From an uncultured Mycoplasmatota bacterium (GTDB lineage: Bacteria > Bacillota_I > Bacilli_A > RF39 > UBA660), in the NCBI GenBank assembly GCA_900547225.1, contig URFW01000001.1:149532-213531 (forward strand): DNA of 64,000 nt, in the 5' to 3' direction. Position numbers and translations under genes: made by a program. The notes beneath the pieces are model-generated. The model did no database searches. It saw only the letters and a program-made list of their open reading frames with translations, and was not told where the DNA came from. Positions 9,322-17,589 of this stretch are shown here, piece after piece (the stretch's first letter is position 1; every line of letters begins with the position of its first letter).

Positions 9322-9350
9322 TTGACAACCGTACGTAATTATTGTAATAT
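9322..9350 (+). promoter_or_regulatory. Sigma-A promoter of the serS T-box operon
   Basis: TTGACA at 9322-9327 and TAATAT at 9345-9350 with an exact 17 bp spacer. It begins two bases after the yebC stop. Confidence 0.8.
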
Positions 9351-9365
9351 AAGTATATATTTAAA

Positions 9366-9570
9366 TTGATGATGAAGATTAGTAGTTAGTTTTATTTATT
9401 TTATAGAGAGTTACCATTTGGTGGAAGGTAATAAATAATTGCTAATGAATCTACTTCTAAGACGAATGAGCTAAAATTCATTCGCGGGTAAAACCGTTAT
9501 GTAAATTAAGAATAAGCTTGGATGGCACCGTGGTTAACATCACTCCAACGTTAGGGCTTATTCTTTTTAT
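9366..9570 (+). promoter_or_regulatory. Serine-specific T-box riboswitch
   Basis: Leader RNA sensing uncharged tRNA-Ser. Stem I is closed by GAAG/CTTC and TTAG/CTAA near 9372-9456. The specifier loop holds TCT (UCU, Ser) at 9450-9452 followed by the expected purine A. A stem III hairpin lies at 9463-9484. The T-box core TGGATGGCACCGTGG is at 9519-9533; its UGGC bulge at 9523-9526 would pair with GCCA, and tRNA-Ser has discriminator G. The competing terminator is AAGAATAAGC (9508-9517) with GCTTATTCTT (9556-9565) and a T run. The specifier, discriminator and downstream serS all agree. Confidence 0.9.
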
Positions 9571-9586
9571 TTATAGGAGATATTTC

Positions 9587-10057
9587 ATGGATGAAAGAAT
9601 AATATTAAATACGGATGGCAAAATAGATTTAACGATACCAAAAGATTTTGAAGAATATGATAATACGATTGATATTTATTTGCATGGAACGGATGAACTT
9701 GTTGGAATGATATGGTTTGAAGATTTTTCGGATGATGAGTTTACTAAGTATTATGGTAATGTTGGTTATGTGATTAAAGAAAAGTTTAGAAGAAAAGGTT
9801 ATGCATTTTCAGCGCTTAAACTATTAAAAAAAGTCTTGCTTGATAATGATATTGATAAAATGATATTTAGTATATTTCCAAATAATATTGCTTCTTGTAA
9901 AACGGTGGAAAAATTAGGTGCCAGAATACTTTGCTATAGAAACGTACCTAAGAATCATTCTTTGTATAATTTTTCCGAAAATCAAGTAGTAATATATGAA
10001 TATAACATTGAAAGGAATAGTAAATATGAGGAAGATAAAACTAAAAAGCATTTATAG
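9587..10057 (+). CDS. GNAT family N-acetyltransferase
   Basis: 156 residues. The acetyl-CoA binding motif A is visible as KFRRKGYAFSALKLL near residues 65-80, followed by a strand and the NIASCKTVEKLGA segment typical of motif B, as in RimJ/RimL-like acetyltransferases. ATG 9587 follows TAGGAGA. A longer frame from 9518 would run through the T-box terminator and is not real. First gene of the serine T-box operon and overlapping the next gene, so its expression should rise on serine starvation. Substrate unknown. Confidence 0.8.
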   Translation: MDERIILNTDGKIDLTIPKDFEEYDNTIDIYLHGTDELVGMIWFEDFSDDEFTKYYGNVGYVIKEKFRRKGYAFSALKLLKKVLLDNDIDKMIFSIFPNNIASCKTVEKLGARILCYRNVPKNHSLYNFSENQVVIYEYNIERNSKYEEDKTKKHL

Positions 10058-10265
10058 ACATTTTAAGGGTAACTTATATTTGGTAGAAGATTTAGCAGTT
10101 CACTCGGAAACAGGGGAAATACTTGTAATATATAGACACTTGTATGATGATTGTGCTTGTTTTGCAAGACCACTTGATATGTTTTTATCAGAAGTTGACC
10201 ATGAAAAGTATCCTGATGTAAAACAAAAATATAGGTTTGAAGAGGTTATAATACCTAAAAAATAA
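10026..10265 (+). CDS. DUF1653 family small protein
   Basis: 79 residues, full length for DUF1653. It has the YRHFKGNLYLV opening, the central GEILVIYRHLY segment and the FARPLDMFLSEVD signature near the C-terminal third, all characteristic of the family. Function unknown; members are cytosolic. ATG 10026 lies 9 bases after AAAGGA; an in-frame ATG at 9996 would overlap the GNAT gene more deeply. Second gene of the serine T-box operon. Confidence 0.8.
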   Translation: MRKIKLKSIYRHFKGNLYLVEDLAVHSETGEILVIYRHLYDDCACFARPLDMFLSEVDHEKYPDVKQKYRFEEVIIPKK

Positions 10266-10276
10266 AAGGAGGACAT

Positions 10277-10777
10277 ATGTTAAAAGAATACTTAACAGAA
10301 GAAAAGTATGAAGAATTAAAAGAAAGTAATGATATGATTTATAAGGCTTTAGAATTATCATTAGAGTTATTTAAAAGCGACACTGATAAAGGCGGATTTC
10401 CTTACGTTCTTCATCTATTTTACGTATATAAAAACGTTTTAGAAAAAGAAGAAAAGGTAGTAGCACTACTTCACGATGTTATTGAAGATAAAAACGTAAC
10501 TAAAGAAGATTTATTAGAAATTGGTTTTCCAAGCAAAATAGTAAGTGATATATTAGTACTAACTAGAAGAAAAGACGTAAGTTATGATGCTTATATAGAT
10601 AACATAATAAAAACCGGTAGTAAAGAGGCTTTAGAAGTAAAACTAGCAGATTTAAAAAATAACATAGATTTAACTAGGATAAAAAATCCTTCCGTAAAAG
10701 ATTATGAAAGAGTAGAAAAAAGGTATATGCCTTCTTATGAAAAAATACTAAATAGATTAAAGGAGATAGAAAAATGA
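10277..10777 (+). CDS. Small HD-domain phosphohydrolase (SpoT-like)
   Basis: 166 residues. The HD motif is visible as ALLHDVIED near residue 64, preceded by PYVLHLFYVY with the first His and followed by VKLADLKNNID with the last Asp near residue 118. This arrangement matches the stand-alone HD domain of RelA/SpoT-type (p)ppGpp hydrolases and related nucleotide hydrolases; there is no synthetase or TGS domain. AAAGGAGGACAT gives a strong binding site before ATG 10277. The stop overlaps the serS start by 4 bp. Placement in a serine-starvation operon is interesting if the substrate is ppGpp (inference). Confidence 0.78.
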   Translation: MLKEYLTEEKYEELKESNDMIYKALELSLELFKSDTDKGGFPYVLHLFYVYKNVLEKEEKVVALLHDVIEDKNVTKEDLLEIGFPSKIVSDILVLTRRKDVSYDAYIDNIIKTGSKEALEVKLADLKNNIDLTRIKNPSVKDYERVEKRYMPSYEKILNRLKEIEK

Positions 10778-12066
10778 TAGATATTAAATTAATAAGAGAA
10801 AACAAAGAATTAGTAAAAGAAAATATTAAAAAGAAGTTTCAAGATAAGAAATTACCACTTGTTGATGAAGTTTATGATATGGACATAAAGTATCGTAAGA
10901 TAAAAACAGAAGCTGATGAAAAAAGAAGTAAGATTAACTCTTTAAGTAAAGAAATAGGAAATCTTATGCGCAATAAAGATATAGATGGTGCAAACAAAAT
11001 AAAAAATGAAGTTGCATCTATTAAAGAATCTATTCCGGAAATTGAAAAAGAAGAGGAAATGCTTGAAAAAGAAATAAAAGAAAGAATGATGGTAATACCA
11101 AACATAATAGCAAACGACGTTCCAATTGGAGAAGATGACTCTAAAAACGTTGAAGAAGGAAGATTTGGAGAACCTAAAGTGCCTTCTTATGAAATTCCAT
11201 ATCATTCAGATATAATGGCTTCATTTAACGGATTAGATAAGGATGCTGCTGCAAGAGTATCTGGTAATGGTTTTTACTATTTAATGGGAGATATTGCACG
11301 TCTTCATTCAGCTGTATTAGCATACGCAAGAGACTTTATGATAGATAAGGGATTTACATACTGCATTCCACCATATATGATTCATTCTGATGCGGTTGAT
11401 GGAGTTATGTCGTTTGAAGAAAAAGAAGCTATGATGTATAAAATAGAAGGTGAAGATTTATACTTAATAGGTACGTCAGAACACTCTATGATAGCTAAGT
11501 TTAAAGATCAATTATTAACGGAAGATATGCTTCCTATTACAATGACATCATATTCTCCTTGCTTTAGAAAAGAAGTTGGAGCACACGGAATAGAAGAACG
11601 TGGAGTATATAGAATTCACCAGTTTGAAAAGCAAGAAATGGTAGTAGTATGTAAACCAGAAGATAGTGAGTCTTGGTATAACAAGATGTGGAATTATTCT
11701 GTTGAATTATTTAGAAGCCTTGATATTCCAGTTAGAAAACTTGTTTGCTGTTCTGGAGATTTAGCAGACCTTAAATATAGATCTTGCGATATAGAAGCTT
11801 GGAGTCCTAGACAACAAAAATACTTTGAGGTATGTTCATGTTCTAATCTTACTGATGCACAAGCAAGAAGACTTGGTATACGTTATAAAAAGTCTGATGG
11901 AACAAAAGAGTTTGCACATACTTTAAACAATACCGTTATCGCTCCTCCTAGAATGTTAATTGCATTTTTAGAAAACAATTTACAAGAAGATGGAAGTGTT
12001 CTTATACCAGAAAAATTAAGACCTTATATGGGTGGTAAGGATAAACTTATTCCGGCAAATAAATAA
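10774..12066 (+). CDS. serS: Serine--tRNA ligase
   Basis: 430 residues, standard bacterial length. The N-terminal coiled-coil arm (about 25-110) is followed by a class II core with motif 2 around SYSPCFRKEVG and FEKQEMV, and motif 3 around HTLNNTVIAPPRMLIAFLE. The motif 3 loop differs from the usual HTLNGSGLAVGR form but is a variant I associate with other Firmicutes serine ligases. The gene is the last of the T-box operon whose specifier codon is UCU, which independently supports serine. ATG 10774 overlaps the HD gene stop (ATGA), so it is translationally coupled. A terminator follows at once. Confidence 0.93.
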   Translation: MIDIKLIRENKELVKENIKKKFQDKKLPLVDEVYDMDIKYRKIKTEADEKRSKINSLSKEIGNLMRNKDIDGANKIKNEVASIKESIPEIEKEEEMLEKEIKERMMVIPNIIANDVPIGEDDSKNVEEGRFGEPKVPSYEIPYHSDIMASFNGLDKDAAARVSGNGFYYLMGDIARLHSAVLAYARDFMIDKGFTYCIPPYMIHSDAVDGVMSFEEKEAMMYKIEGEDLYLIGTSEHSMIAKFKDQLLTEDMLPITMTSYSPCFRKEVGAHGIEERGVYRIHQFEKQEMVVVCKPEDSESWYNKMWNYSVELFRSLDIPVRKLVCCSGDLADLKYRSCDIEAWSPRQQKYFEVCSCSNLTDAQARRLGIRYKKSDGTKEFAHTLNNTVIAPPRMLIAFLENNLQEDGSVLIPEKLRPYMGGKDKLIPANK

Positions 12067-12087
12067 AAGGATTAATTCCTTTTTTTA
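12066..12087 (+). terminator. Intrinsic terminator of the serS operon
   Basis: AAAGGA at 12066-12071 pairs with TCCTTT at 12077-12082, followed by Ts. Confidence 0.65.
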
Positions 12088-12088
12088 T

Positions 12089-12117
12089 TTGTGTTAAATT
12101 TAATTTTATGATATCAT
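12089..12117 (+). promoter_or_regulatory. Promoter, extended -10
   Basis: TTGTGT at 12089-12094 and TATCAT at 12112-12117 are 17 bp apart, with TG at 12109-12110 forming TGaTATCAT. Confidence 0.6.
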
Positions 12118-12147
12118 ACTTTCTATTAGAAAAAGAGTGATTGAAAA

Positions 12148-12615
12148 ATGAGATACTATGTTGATAAAGACACCATGGATTTTTTAGAAGAAAACGTAGA
12201 AGCAGTAATCTATTTGCTTAAAAAAGCATATATTAGTACTAAAGAGTATTATAAAGGAAAAGCTCTTTCTGATTTTCTTTACTTTAATACTTATAAAACA
12301 TTTACTAATGGATATTGTTTTTATTTTTCAAGAATGCTTAAAAGCATTTATAAAAATGCTTGTTTTGTTTCATGTGATAAATATTATGCTCATATAAGTC
12401 ATATATTTATTAAGATAAAAGGTGATATTTATGACGTATATGGTAAAAGAAACATAAGTAAATATGAAAAGTTAGAAAATAAAGAATTAGAAAAAATAGG
12501 TTTAAATCACATTGAAGTAGAAAGTGAAATATATGAAACATTTAAGATGTATTTTCATAAGTATTTAGATTTGTATGTGAGCTATAACAAGCTTTTTATC
12601 AAGAAAAAACATTAA
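12148..12615 (+). CDS. Unknown protein, Cys-His-Asp family member 1
   Basis: 155 residues with no named family. It aligns with two other proteins in the window (17959-18360 and 52909-53253) through NGYC, then a His exactly nine residues before IYDV, then a Gly-rich turn and KRN/IRN. Here the candidate catalytic residues are Cys57, His85 and Asp96. The order Cys, His, Asp and the size would suit a small papain-like or transglutaminase-like fold (inference). It is monocistronic, with an extended -10 promoter. GAGTGATTG precedes ATG 12148. Confidence 0.6.
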   Translation: MRYYVDKDTMDFLEENVEAVIYLLKKAYISTKEYYKGKALSDFLYFNTYKTFTNGYCFYFSRMLKSIYKNACFVSCDKYYAHISHIFIKIKGDIYDVYGKRNISKYEKLENKELEKIGLNHIEVESEIYETFKMYFHKYLDLYVSYNKLFIKKKH

Positions 12616-12631
12616 AAATTATTAAAAAAAC

Positions 12632-12660
12632 TTGCATTATTTAAAAAAATGTGGTAAATT
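12632..12660 (+). promoter_or_regulatory. Putative promoter for the small paralogue gene
   Basis: TTGCAT at 12632-12637 and TAAATT at 12655-12660 with a 17 bp spacer. Confidence 0.45.
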
Positions 12661-12666
12661 CTTTCT

Positions 12667-12692
12667 ATCGCTATTTTTTATAGTGATTTTAA
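12667..12692 (+). terminator. Attenuator-like hairpin in a leader
   Basis: ATCGCTAT (12667-12674) pairs over 8 bp, with one G-T wobble, with ATAGTGAT (12680-12687), followed by TTTT. It lies between the putative promoter and the start at 12733, so it would act within the leader. Confidence 0.4.
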
Positions 12693-12732
12693 TTTGGCTT
12701 TAATTTTATTATATAAAGAAAGGAGAAATACA

Positions 12733-13002
12733 ATGTTAAAAGAACAAAAGCTTATAAGTTATCTTGTTGTTCGTGAAAAAGTATCTACGGGTTATTTAAG
12801 TAAATTTAATATTGCTAAAGATGATTTTAATTCTTTACTTGTACCTAACAATGCAGAATTAAGAAGATACTATGATGAAGAATATAAGCGTGCACTAACA
12901 AAAGTTATGGATGACGAATACGTAGGAATAACCTTTGATAACTTAGATGCAATTAAGGAAGCATTAGAAGAAAAAGAAAAAGCAAAATCACTTGCTATGT
13001 AA
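12733..13002 (+). CDS. Small paralogue A with DEYVGITFDNL motif
   Basis: 89 residues, charged, no membrane helix and no family I recognise. The C-terminal half shares RRYYDEEYKRA and VMDDEYVGITFDNL with the protein encoded at 13160-13375; the N-terminal halves differ. The start at 12733 is chosen because AAAGGAGAAATACA precedes it. The high Glu/Lys content at the end suggests a helix. It stands alone between an attenuator-like leader and a second unit of the same kind, so the pair probably arose by duplication. Confidence 0.65.
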   Translation: MLKEQKLISYLVVREKVSTGYLSKFNIAKDDFNSLLVPNNAELRRYYDEEYKRALTKVMDDEYVGITFDNLDAIKEALEEKEKAKSLAM

Positions 13003-13086
13003 AAGAAGTGGTTTGTTTTTTTTTTATTTCAGATAATGATTAATACTGATAAATATTAATTACAAAATTATGAAAAATAACACGAT

Positions 13087-13138
13087 TCGACATATTTTTT
13101 TAATTAAAATCACTATAATACTATTGTGATTTTTTTAT
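13087..13138 (+). promoter_or_regulatory. -10 box inside an inverted repeat
   Basis: TATAAT at 13114-13119 sits within AATCAC...GTGATT followed by seven Ts. The inverted repeat could end transcription from upstream while its DNA holds the promoter for the gene at 13160. TCGACA at 13087-13092 is 21 bp from the -10, too far for a normal -35. Confidence 0.4.
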
Positions 13139-13159
13139 TTGAGAAAGGAATAAGTAGTT

Positions 13160-13375
13160 ATGAAAACAGAAATTGAATTATTAAATTATTTAAAAAAATT
13201 TATTATAAGTAAGGAGATATTTAACATAAATATTAAACCTCGCAATATAGATATACTAAAAAGATATTATGATGATAATTATAAAAAGGCTTCTATATTA
13301 GTTATGGAAGATGAATATGTAGGTATTACGTTTGATAATTTAGAAAAAATAAATACTTTAATTAAAAAAAGTTAG
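13160..13375 (+). CDS. Small paralogue B with DEYVGITFDNL motif
   Basis: 71 residues. It shares KRYYDDNYKKA and VMEDEYVGITFDNL with the gene at 12733-13002, while the first 35 residues are unrelated except for a general Lys-rich character. No family recognised. GAGAAAGGA lies 11-17 bases before ATG 13160. It lies just before murD with only 44 bp between, in which there is a further TATAAT, so murD has its own promoter. Confidence 0.6.
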   Translation: MKTEIELLNYLKKFIISKEIFNINIKPRNIDILKRYYDDNYKKASILVMEDEYVGITFDNLEKINTLIKKS

Positions 13376-13419
13376 TTAAAATACGTTTATTATAGTATAA
13401 TTATTACGAGGTGTTATAT

Positions 13420-14772
13420 ATGTTTGAAAATAATAAAATATTTATATTAGGATTTGCAAGAAGTGGTTATGAAGCTGCTAAATTTTTAATAAAAAGAGGA
13501 AATGAAGTTTTAATAAATGATGGTAAAGATGAAAGTAAGGTAGATAAGGATAAACTAAAAGAACTAAAAGATCTAGGAGTTAAGTTTTTCTTTGGTTCAC
13601 ATCCAGATGACTTATTAGATGAAAGTTATGATTATTTAATTAAGAATCCAGGAGTTCCAATACATCATAAATATATAGAAAAAGCAAAAGAACTTAAAAT
13701 AGAAGTTATAAATGAAGTAGAAATGGCTTATAGATTATTACCAAAAGACGTTACGTTAGTTTCTATTACTGGTACTAATGGTAAGACAACAACTACAACA
13801 CTTACTTACGAAATGATTAAAGAAGAAGAAGGTATTAGATGCCATTTAGCAGGAAATATAGGATACCCTTTATGTAGTTTTTTAGATAAATTACAAAAGG
13901 GTGATGTAATTGTTATGGAAACATCTTGCCAGCAACTTAATAACGTAAAAGAATTTAAACCTCATATAGCAGTTATGACTAATTTATCAGAAGCTCACGT
14001 TGACTTTTTTGATAATAGTTATAGTAAGTATAAAGACGTTAAAACAAAGATATTTAAAAATCAAACAAAAGATGATATTGCAATTCTTAATTTAGAAAAT
14101 GATGAAGTATTAAAACAAACAAAAGATATTAAGTCTAAGAAGTTATATTTCTCATCAAAGAAAAAGGCTGATTGTTACTTAAAAGATGATATTATTTATT
14201 ATAATAATGAAGAAGTACTTGATACTAATAAAATGATTATAGTAGGTAACCATAATAAAGAAAACGTAATGGCATCTATTATGGTAGCAAAAGAATTTAA
14301 CGTATCAAATGATACAATTAGAAAAGTTGCTTACAATTTTAAAGGTGTTGAGCACAGACTAGAATTTTCTGGAGAAATAGATGGTGTTAAGTATTATAAT
14401 GATACTGAAGCAACTAACATTAAATGTACTCAAATTGCACTTTCTTCATTTAATAAACCAACTATAATAATATTAGGCGGATTAGAAAGAGGACAAGATT
14501 TTAATGAACTTACACCATATATGAAAAACGTTAAAGCAGTTTTAGCAATTGGTGAGTGTAGAAAAAGAGTAGAAGACTATGCAAAAAGTTTAAAAATCCC
14601 TGTTTATACACATGAATTTTTAAAAGATGCTATGAAAGAAATAGAAGGTATTAAAAAAAGTGGAGATGTTGTTCTTTTATCTCCGGCATCAGCATCTTGG
14701 GATCAATATAAAGAATGTGAAATTAGAGGAAAAGAATTTAAAGACTACGTAAAAACATTAAAAGAGGCATAA
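13420..14772 (+). CDS. murD: UDP-N-acetylmuramoyl-L-alanine--D-glutamate ligase
   Basis: 450 residues, normal length. Joins D-glutamate to UDP-MurNAc-L-Ala in the cytoplasm, the second amino acid step of peptidoglycan precursor synthesis. The N-terminal Rossmann-like domain begins with ILGFARSGYEAAK; the central ATP domain has GTNGKTTTT near residue 113 and the EHRLEF and YYNDTEATN segments shared by Mur ligases; the C-terminal domain has GGLERGQDF. GAGGTG precedes ATG 13420 by 6 bases; GTG 13411 lies within that site. No other mur genes are adjacent. The stop codon lies inside the terminator stem. Confidence 0.93.
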   Translation: MFENNKIFILGFARSGYEAAKFLIKRGNEVLINDGKDESKVDKDKLKELKDLGVKFFFGSHPDDLLDESYDYLIKNPGVPIHHKYIEKAKELKIEVINEVEMAYRLLPKDVTLVSITGTNGKTTTTTLTYEMIKEEEGIRCHLAGNIGYPLCSFLDKLQKGDVIVMETSCQQLNNVKEFKPHIAVMTNLSEAHVDFFDNSYSKYKDVKTKIFKNQTKDDIAILNLENDEVLKQTKDIKSKKLYFSSKKKADCYLKDDIIYYNNEEVLDTNKMIIVGNHNKENVMASIMVAKEFNVSNDTIRKVAYNFKGVEHRLEFSGEIDGVKYYNDTEATNIKCTQIALSSFNKPTIIILGGLERGQDFNELTPYMKNVKAVLAIGECRKRVEDYAKSLKIPVYTHEFLKDAMKEIEGIKKSGDVVLLSPASASWDQYKECEIRGKEFKDYVKTLKEA

Positions 14773-14786
14773 AAATGCCTTTTTTA
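14765..14786 (+). terminator. Intrinsic terminator overlapping the murD stop
   Basis: AGGCAT (14765-14770) pairs with ATGCCT (14775-14780), then a T run. Confidence 0.75.
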
Positions 14787-14787
14787 T

Positions 14788-14815
14788 TTGACAAAAAAGT
14801 TAAGATATGTATAAT
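14788..14815 (+). promoter_or_regulatory. Sigma-A promoter
   Basis: TTGACA at 14788-14793 and TATAAT at 14810-14815 with a 16 bp spacer. The transcript would start near 14822, which rules out a start codon at 14807 for the next gene. Confidence 0.7.
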
Positions 14816-14839
14816 AGCTTTAATGAAAAGAGGGGTTTT

Positions 14840-16108
14840 ATGAGTTTGGAACAGGAATTACTACTATATGGTATACAAAACTTTTGTTTTAACACAAGGT
14901 TTAATTGTACTGAGGAAAGAAAGAGAATAATATTTGAATATTATAAACCTATTTTTGAAAAGAATTTATCAAAAAATTATGATGTGGAAATAACAAGTGA
15001 GATTGATTTAATATTAAAAGACTTAATAGATTATTATTACGAAAATGGTTTAAATACAAAAATCGATGATTTTTTAAGAAGAAAGGCAAAGGTTGTTTTA
15101 AGCGATAAAAGAATGAATTTTGATGATGCTATTTTTGAAAATGAAGATAAGATAAGATTGCATTATACGCTTTTTTTATTCAAAAAGATGAAAAAAGTTA
15201 ATAAAAATCATGTATTAGCTGATGATGAAGTTTTAAAATTATCAGTTGACATTATAAATCAGTTATTAAATTCTTACGTTAAGTCTGATAAATCTTCATT
15301 GGTAAATAATTATTTTAATTCCCTCATAAGAAGAAAAATTCTTTGTTATGAAAATGAAGAAAAATTGATATATGATTATTGTATTAGATTTGGTCCAACG
15401 AAAGATATAGTTAATTATTTTTATGAAAAATGTGTTAGCTATGAAGAATTAGCAGGCTATGACTTAACTGAAAAAGAATACTTGATTTTAATAGAAGAAA
15501 TTCTAAATAATATAAATTCACTTCACTTTGTTTTCAAAACAAAGTTAATAGAAAAGGTAAGAAAAATTAATAAGGAATGCAAAGACGATAGATTAGATAT
15601 TATTGAAGAAATAAGGTACGGAAACTTTGATAATGTTGAATTGCTTAGATGTTTGTATTCAAATATTATAGATTTAGTGTTTGATAAGTTTAAGGATAAA
15701 GTTTATGTTTCAAATGAAGAATTTAAAAAGATATTAAAACAGAAATATGATGAATATTTTGATAAAACCGTAGTCAAATTGTATAATGATGGCAACATTA
15801 ATTTTCAAAGATACATAAATGTTAGACTTTCAAATTTTTGCAAGACCAATAAGAGATTAAATTCTAACTTTTTTGTAGATGAAGAAGAAAAGGATCAAAC
15901 TATTAGAAATAATGAAAGTTTAATTGATGTAGTATTTAAAAGATACAAGAAAAAAATTAGTCCTTCTGACGTATTAGAGGATATCATAATAGAATCATAT
16001 TATAAAAGCGCAGAAGAGTATTTTAAAATCAAGAGAAAAAGAGATTTTGCATCATACGTAGATTATAAAATGAACTCTTACGTTAAAAAAATGAATTTGA
16101 ATAAATAA
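14840..16108 (+). CDS. Unknown helical protein with repeated basic units
   Basis: 422 residues, no signal peptide or membrane helix, predicted largely helical and rich in Lys, Glu, Tyr and Asn. Four spaced segments look alike: FLRRKAKVVLSDKR, YFNSLIRRKILC, YINVRLSNFCKTNKR and YVDYKMNSYVKKMN. They suggest internal repeats of a basic helical unit, perhaps nucleic-acid binding (inference). ATG 14840 follows AGAGGGG; the promoter position excludes an earlier start. It is transcribed alone. No family recognised; the protein at 55238-56044 has a similar general style but I cannot show homology. Confidence 0.6.
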   Translation: MSLEQELLLYGIQNFCFNTRFNCTEERKRIIFEYYKPIFEKNLSKNYDVEITSEIDLILKDLIDYYYENGLNTKIDDFLRRKAKVVLSDKRMNFDDAIFENEDKIRLHYTLFLFKKMKKVNKNHVLADDEVLKLSVDIINQLLNSYVKSDKSSLVNNYFNSLIRRKILCYENEEKLIYDYCIRFGPTKDIVNYFYEKCVSYEELAGYDLTEKEYLILIEEILNNINSLHFVFKTKLIEKVRKINKECKDDRLDIIEEIRYGNFDNVELLRCLYSNIIDLVFDKFKDKVYVSNEEFKKILKQKYDEYFDKTVVKLYNDGNINFQRYINVRLSNFCKTNKRLNSNFFVDEEEKDQTIRNNESLIDVVFKRYKKKISPSDVLEDIIIESYYKSAEEYFKIKRKRDFASYVDYKMNSYVKKMNLNK

Positions 16109-16129
16109 AATAACAAATTCTTTTTTTTG

Positions 16130-16138
16130 TGTTATACT
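16130..16138 (+). promoter_or_regulatory. Extended -10 promoter of miaB
   Basis: TGtTATACT at 16130-16138, 24 bp before the miaB start. Confidence 0.55.
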
Positions 16139-16161
16139 ATTTTAAGAAATGAGTGATTGAT

Positions 16162-17589
16162 ATGTTAAAACCAAATTATAAAGAAGCTAAAAAAAGAACT
16201 AAAGAAGATATAAAAGTATTAAGAAATGAATATAAAATTCCAGATGAAGTTAAAAACTTGGGAGAAAATAAAAAGTACTTTATTAAGACTTATGGTTGTC
16301 AAATGAACGAGCACGATAGCGAGGTAATATCCGCAATATTAGAAGATATGAAGTTCACCAAAACAGATGATTATGAAGATGCTGACTTAATTATTTTAAA
16401 TACTTGTGCCATTAGAGAAAACGCACATAATAAAACTTTTGGAATGCTTGGTAGAATAAAGCACTTAAAGCAGGATAAACCTAATTTAATGGTTGGACTT
16501 GCAGGATGTATGAGTCAGGAAGAAAGTGTAGTAGATGAAATAATTAATAAGTATAAATGGATGGATTTTGTATTTGGAACTCATAATATCTATAAGCTTC
16601 CAGAAATTTTAAAAGAACACATGAAAACTGAAAAACTAGAAGTTAACGTATGGTCTAACGAAGGAAACGTAATAGAAGGGCTTCCATCAAAAAGAGATTC
16701 TAAATATAAAGCATGGGTAAACATCATGTATGGTTGTGATAAGTTTTGTACGTACTGTATTGTTCCTTATACAAGAGGTAAACAAAGAAGTAGAATGCCA
16801 GAAGATATAATAAGTGAAGTTAAAAAACTAAAAGAAAATGGATATATGGAAGTTACACTACTTGGTCAAAATGTTAATGCATATGGTAAAGATTTTAAAG
16901 ATAGAAATTATAAAATGGAAAACTTACTTGAAGATGTTGCTAAAACAGGTATTGATAGAGTAAGATTTGTAACATCTCATCCTTGGGATTTTACTGACAA
17001 TATGATTGATATAATTAAAAAGTACGATAATATTTGTAATTATATTCATCTTCCGGTACAATCAGGTTCGTCTAGAATATTAAAGCTTATGGGAAGACGT
17101 TATACCAAAGAATCATACTTAGAACTTTATAAAAAAATAAGAGAAAAATTAGGGGATAACGCATCTATTACAACTGATATAATAGTAGGATTTCCGGGTG
17201 AAACAAATGAGGATTTTGAAGAAACTTTAAAACTTGCTAAAGAATGTAAGTATGATTCAGCTTTTACTTTTATTTATTCTCCAAGAGAAGGTACTCCAGC
17301 TGCTAAAATGGAAGATAACGTATCAAAAGAAGAAAAAGAACAAAGGCTATATAAACTTAATGAAATAATAAATAAGTATGCTAAAGAAGCTAACGATAAA
17401 TTAGTTGGAAAAGTTATGCCTGTTTTATTAGAAAACGTAAGCGAAAAAGATGAAAGCATGCTGGCAGGTTATACTGATACCATGAAATTAGTTAACGTTA
17501 AGGCGGATAAGAAATACATTGGTAAAATAGTAAACGTTAAAATTACTGATGCTAAAACTTGGAGCTTGGATGGTAAGATAGATGAATGA
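16162..17589 (+). CDS. miaB: tRNA-2-methylthio-N6-dimethylallyladenosine synthase
   Basis: 475 residues. Radical SAM methylthiotransferase that adds the 2-methylthio group to i6A37 of tRNAs reading UNN codons. The N-terminal UPF0004 domain shows its three cluster cysteines in TYGCQMNEHDSE, NTCAIRENA and LAGCMSQEE. The radical SAM motif is CDKFCTYCIVPYTRG. A TRAM domain ends the protein. ATG 16162 follows GAGTGAT; GTG 16153 is an in-frame alternative. It overlaps the ymcA-like gene by 8 bp, the same miaB-ymcA order as in Bacillus subtilis. Confidence 0.94.
   Translation: MLKPNYKEAKKRTKEDIKVLRNEYKIPDEVKNLGENKKYFIKTYGCQMNEHDSEVISAILEDMKFTKTDDYEDADLIILNTCAIRENAHNKTFGMLGRIKHLKQDKPNLMVGLAGCMSQEESVVDEIINKYKWMDFVFGTHNIYKLPEILKEHMKTEKLEVNVWSNEGNVIEGLPSKRDSKYKAWVNIMYGCDKFCTYCIVPYTRGKQRSRMPEDIISEVKKLKENGYMEVTLLGQNVNAYGKDFKDRNYKMENLLEDVAKTGIDRVRFVTSHPWDFTDNMIDIIKKYDNICNYIHLPVQSGSSRILKLMGRRYTKESYLELYKKIREKLGDNASITTDIIVGFPGETNEDFEETLKLAKECKYDSAFTFIYSPREGTPAAKMEDNVSKEEKEQRLYKLNEIINKYAKEANDKLVGKVMPVLLENVSEKDESMLAGYTDTMKLVNVKADKKYIGKIVNVKITDAKTWSLDGKIDE

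Noticed and set aside
9518..9586. N-terminal extension of the GNAT acetyltransferase frame
   Set aside because: The stretch is the T-box core and terminator of the leader RNA. ATG 9587 has its own ribosome binding site.
13087..13119. Standard -35/-10 promoter from TCGACA and TATAAT
   Set aside because: The spacer would be 21 bp, too long for sigma-A. Only the -10 is kept as a candidate.
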